A stretch of DNA of 5,640 nucleotides from Succinivibrionaceae bacterium. Lineage in GTDB: Bacteria; Pseudomonadota; Gammaproteobacteria; Enterobacterales; Succinivibrionaceae. Below the pieces are notes generated by a model. The model searched no databases. It saw only the letters and a program-made list of their open reading frames with translations, and had not been told where the DNA came from. Shown here in pieces: positions 4,877-5,640 of this stretch. The stretch lies in the NCBI GenBank assembly GCA_003477345.1, contig DMTG01000074.1:1-5640 (forward strand). The letters run 5' to 3'. Each line of letters begins with the position of its first letter. Position 1 is the first letter of the stretch. Position numbers and translations under genes: made by a program.

Positions 4877-5640
4877 ATGTCTGAAGCACAAGTTCAAAAA
4901 GACAGTAATTCATCTGGTGGGAATTTCCCATCTCCTCAAGATGCATCATTTCTTGACCGAGTCTTCCAGCTTACTAAAAACGGTACCAATGTAAAAACCG
5001 AAATGTTTGCCGGCCTTACTACCTTCATTGCTATGGCCTACATCATTTTCGTAAACCCATCTATTCTGGAAGCCGCCGGCATTCCTAGAGAAGCTGCCAT
5101 CGCCGCTACCATATGGTCTGCCGCCATTTGCTCTATAGGTATGGGGCTGTGCGCCAACTACCCGGTTGCCATGGCTCCTGGCATGGGTATCAATGCATTC
5201 TTTACCTTCTACGTATGCGGAACCATGGGGCTTTCATGGCAGACTGCCTTAGGTGCAGTTTTCATTTCCGGTATTGTTTTCCTGATTCTGACTGTAACCA
5301 GACTGCGCCAGCTCATCATTGACTCAGTGCCTCTAAGCTTAAAACAGTCAGTAGTAGTCGGCATCGGAATGTTTATTGCCTTTGTCGGTCTTCAGAGCTC
5401 AGGAATCATTGTAAAATCCGATGCAACTCTGGTCACACTGGGCTCGCTTTCAGAGCCTAAAGCCGCGCTTTCCTGCCTGGGACTTGCCATAATCGGCATT
5501 CTCTTCTGCATGAAAATCAAATCAGCCATGCTGGCAGGCATCCTTATTGTTACTGTTTTAGGCATGGCAATCGGTGTTTCTCCAGCTCCTACCAAAATTT
5601 CAGATGTCATGAGCTTTGACTTCCCTGGTATGGGTGAAAC
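4877..5640 (+). CDS. NCS2 family (AzgA-type) purine base permease, N-terminal 254 residues (partial, runs off the right edge)
   Basis: The frame is open from the ATG at 4877 to the window end, so more than half of a roughly 450-460-residue transporter is seen. GAGG lies 5 bases before the ATG. A hydrophilic tail of about 40 residues, some 12 longer than in the first permease, precedes TM1. Motifs are GLTTFIAMAYIIFVNPSIL (46-64), with the conserved Asn60-Pro61, and APGMGINAFF (100-109), with the conserved Asn106. The second half, with the TM8 Asp and TM10 Glu motifs, is outside the window. The role is proton-coupled uptake of purine bases (hypoxanthine/guanine or adenine) across the inner membrane by analogy with GhxP and AdeP; the exact base cannot be told. 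It is about 71% identical to the first permease across 133 ungapped residues counted by hand, pointing to a duplication. It is divergent from the oxidoreductase gene. Confidence 0.93.
   Translation, partial: MSEAQVQKDSNSSGGNFPSPQDASFLDRVFQLTKNGTNVKTEMFAGLTTFIAMAYIIFVNPSILEAAGIPREAAIAATIWSAAICSIGMGLCANYPVAMAPGMGINAFFTFYVCGTMGLSWQTALGAVFISGIVFLILTVTRLRQLIIDSVPLSLKQSVVVGIGMFIAFVGLQSSGIIVKSDATLVTLGSLSEPKAALSCLGLAIIGILFCMKIKSAMLAGILIVTVLGMAIGVSPAPTKISDVMSFDFPGMGE

Noticed and set aside
5113..5322. Plus-strand open frame of 69 codons inside the second permease
   Set aside because: It is an out-of-frame shadow of the permease, with no ribosome binding site or family resemblance.
1..5640. tRNA, rRNA, CRISPR, insertion sequence or phage/defence modules
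   Set aside because: No regularly spaced repeats, transposase motifs, terminal inverted repeats or RNA gene signatures were seen on either strand.

Overview
The window comes from an AT-rich bacterial chromosome with Gram-negative features: a Sec signal peptide leading to a probable periplasmic protein, sigma-70-type promoters, and one near-consensus sigma-54 (-24/-12) promoter. Gene content and style would suit a gut or rumen gammaproteobacterium such as a member of the Succinivibrionaceae. That placement is an impression from protein style, not shown by the sequence. There are no RNA genes, insertion sequences, CRISPR arrays or phage genes. This is ordinary metabolic and transport territory.

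Layout. (1) At the left edge is the 5' end of an unrecognised minus-strand gene (1-339), preceded by a well-matched sigma-54 promoter. (2) Next is a minus-strand gene for a small secreted DUF1036-like protein (557-955), with a hairpin downstream that may be its terminator or an activator site for the sigma-54 promoter. (3) A 470-base AT-rich gap follows, holding a probable minus-strand promoter for the DUF1036-like gene and a strong plus-strand promoter. (4) A complete AzgA-type NCS2 purine permease (1429-2775, plus) ends at a hairpin terminator shared with the convergent genes. (5) Two minus-strand genes follow: an Old Yellow Enzyme family flavin oxidoreductase (3353-4495) and, after a probable terminator, a single-domain cupin (2925-3254). 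(6) A 380-base divergent intergenic region contains an 18-bp near-palindrome. (7) A second AzgA-type NCS2 permease (4877 to the edge) is cut off by the window.

How they fit. The two permeases are close paralogues, about 71% identical over 133 aligned residues counted by hand. They flank the oxidoreductase and cupin. They are probably proton-coupled importers of purine bases such as hypoxanthine, guanine or adenine. The downstream copy keeps the family's conserved asparagines in TM1 and TM3. The upstream copy has Ile and Thr there, which suggests an altered substrate profile. Both have a promoter with the same -35 hexamer and a small hairpin followed by five T's just before the ribosome binding site. 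I see no evidence that the oxidoreductase or cupin act in purine metabolism.

No clearly new system is visible. The points most worth a second look are the binding-site changes in the first permease, the paired leader hairpins, the sigma-54 promoter with its upstream half-sites, and the 18-bp palindrome.
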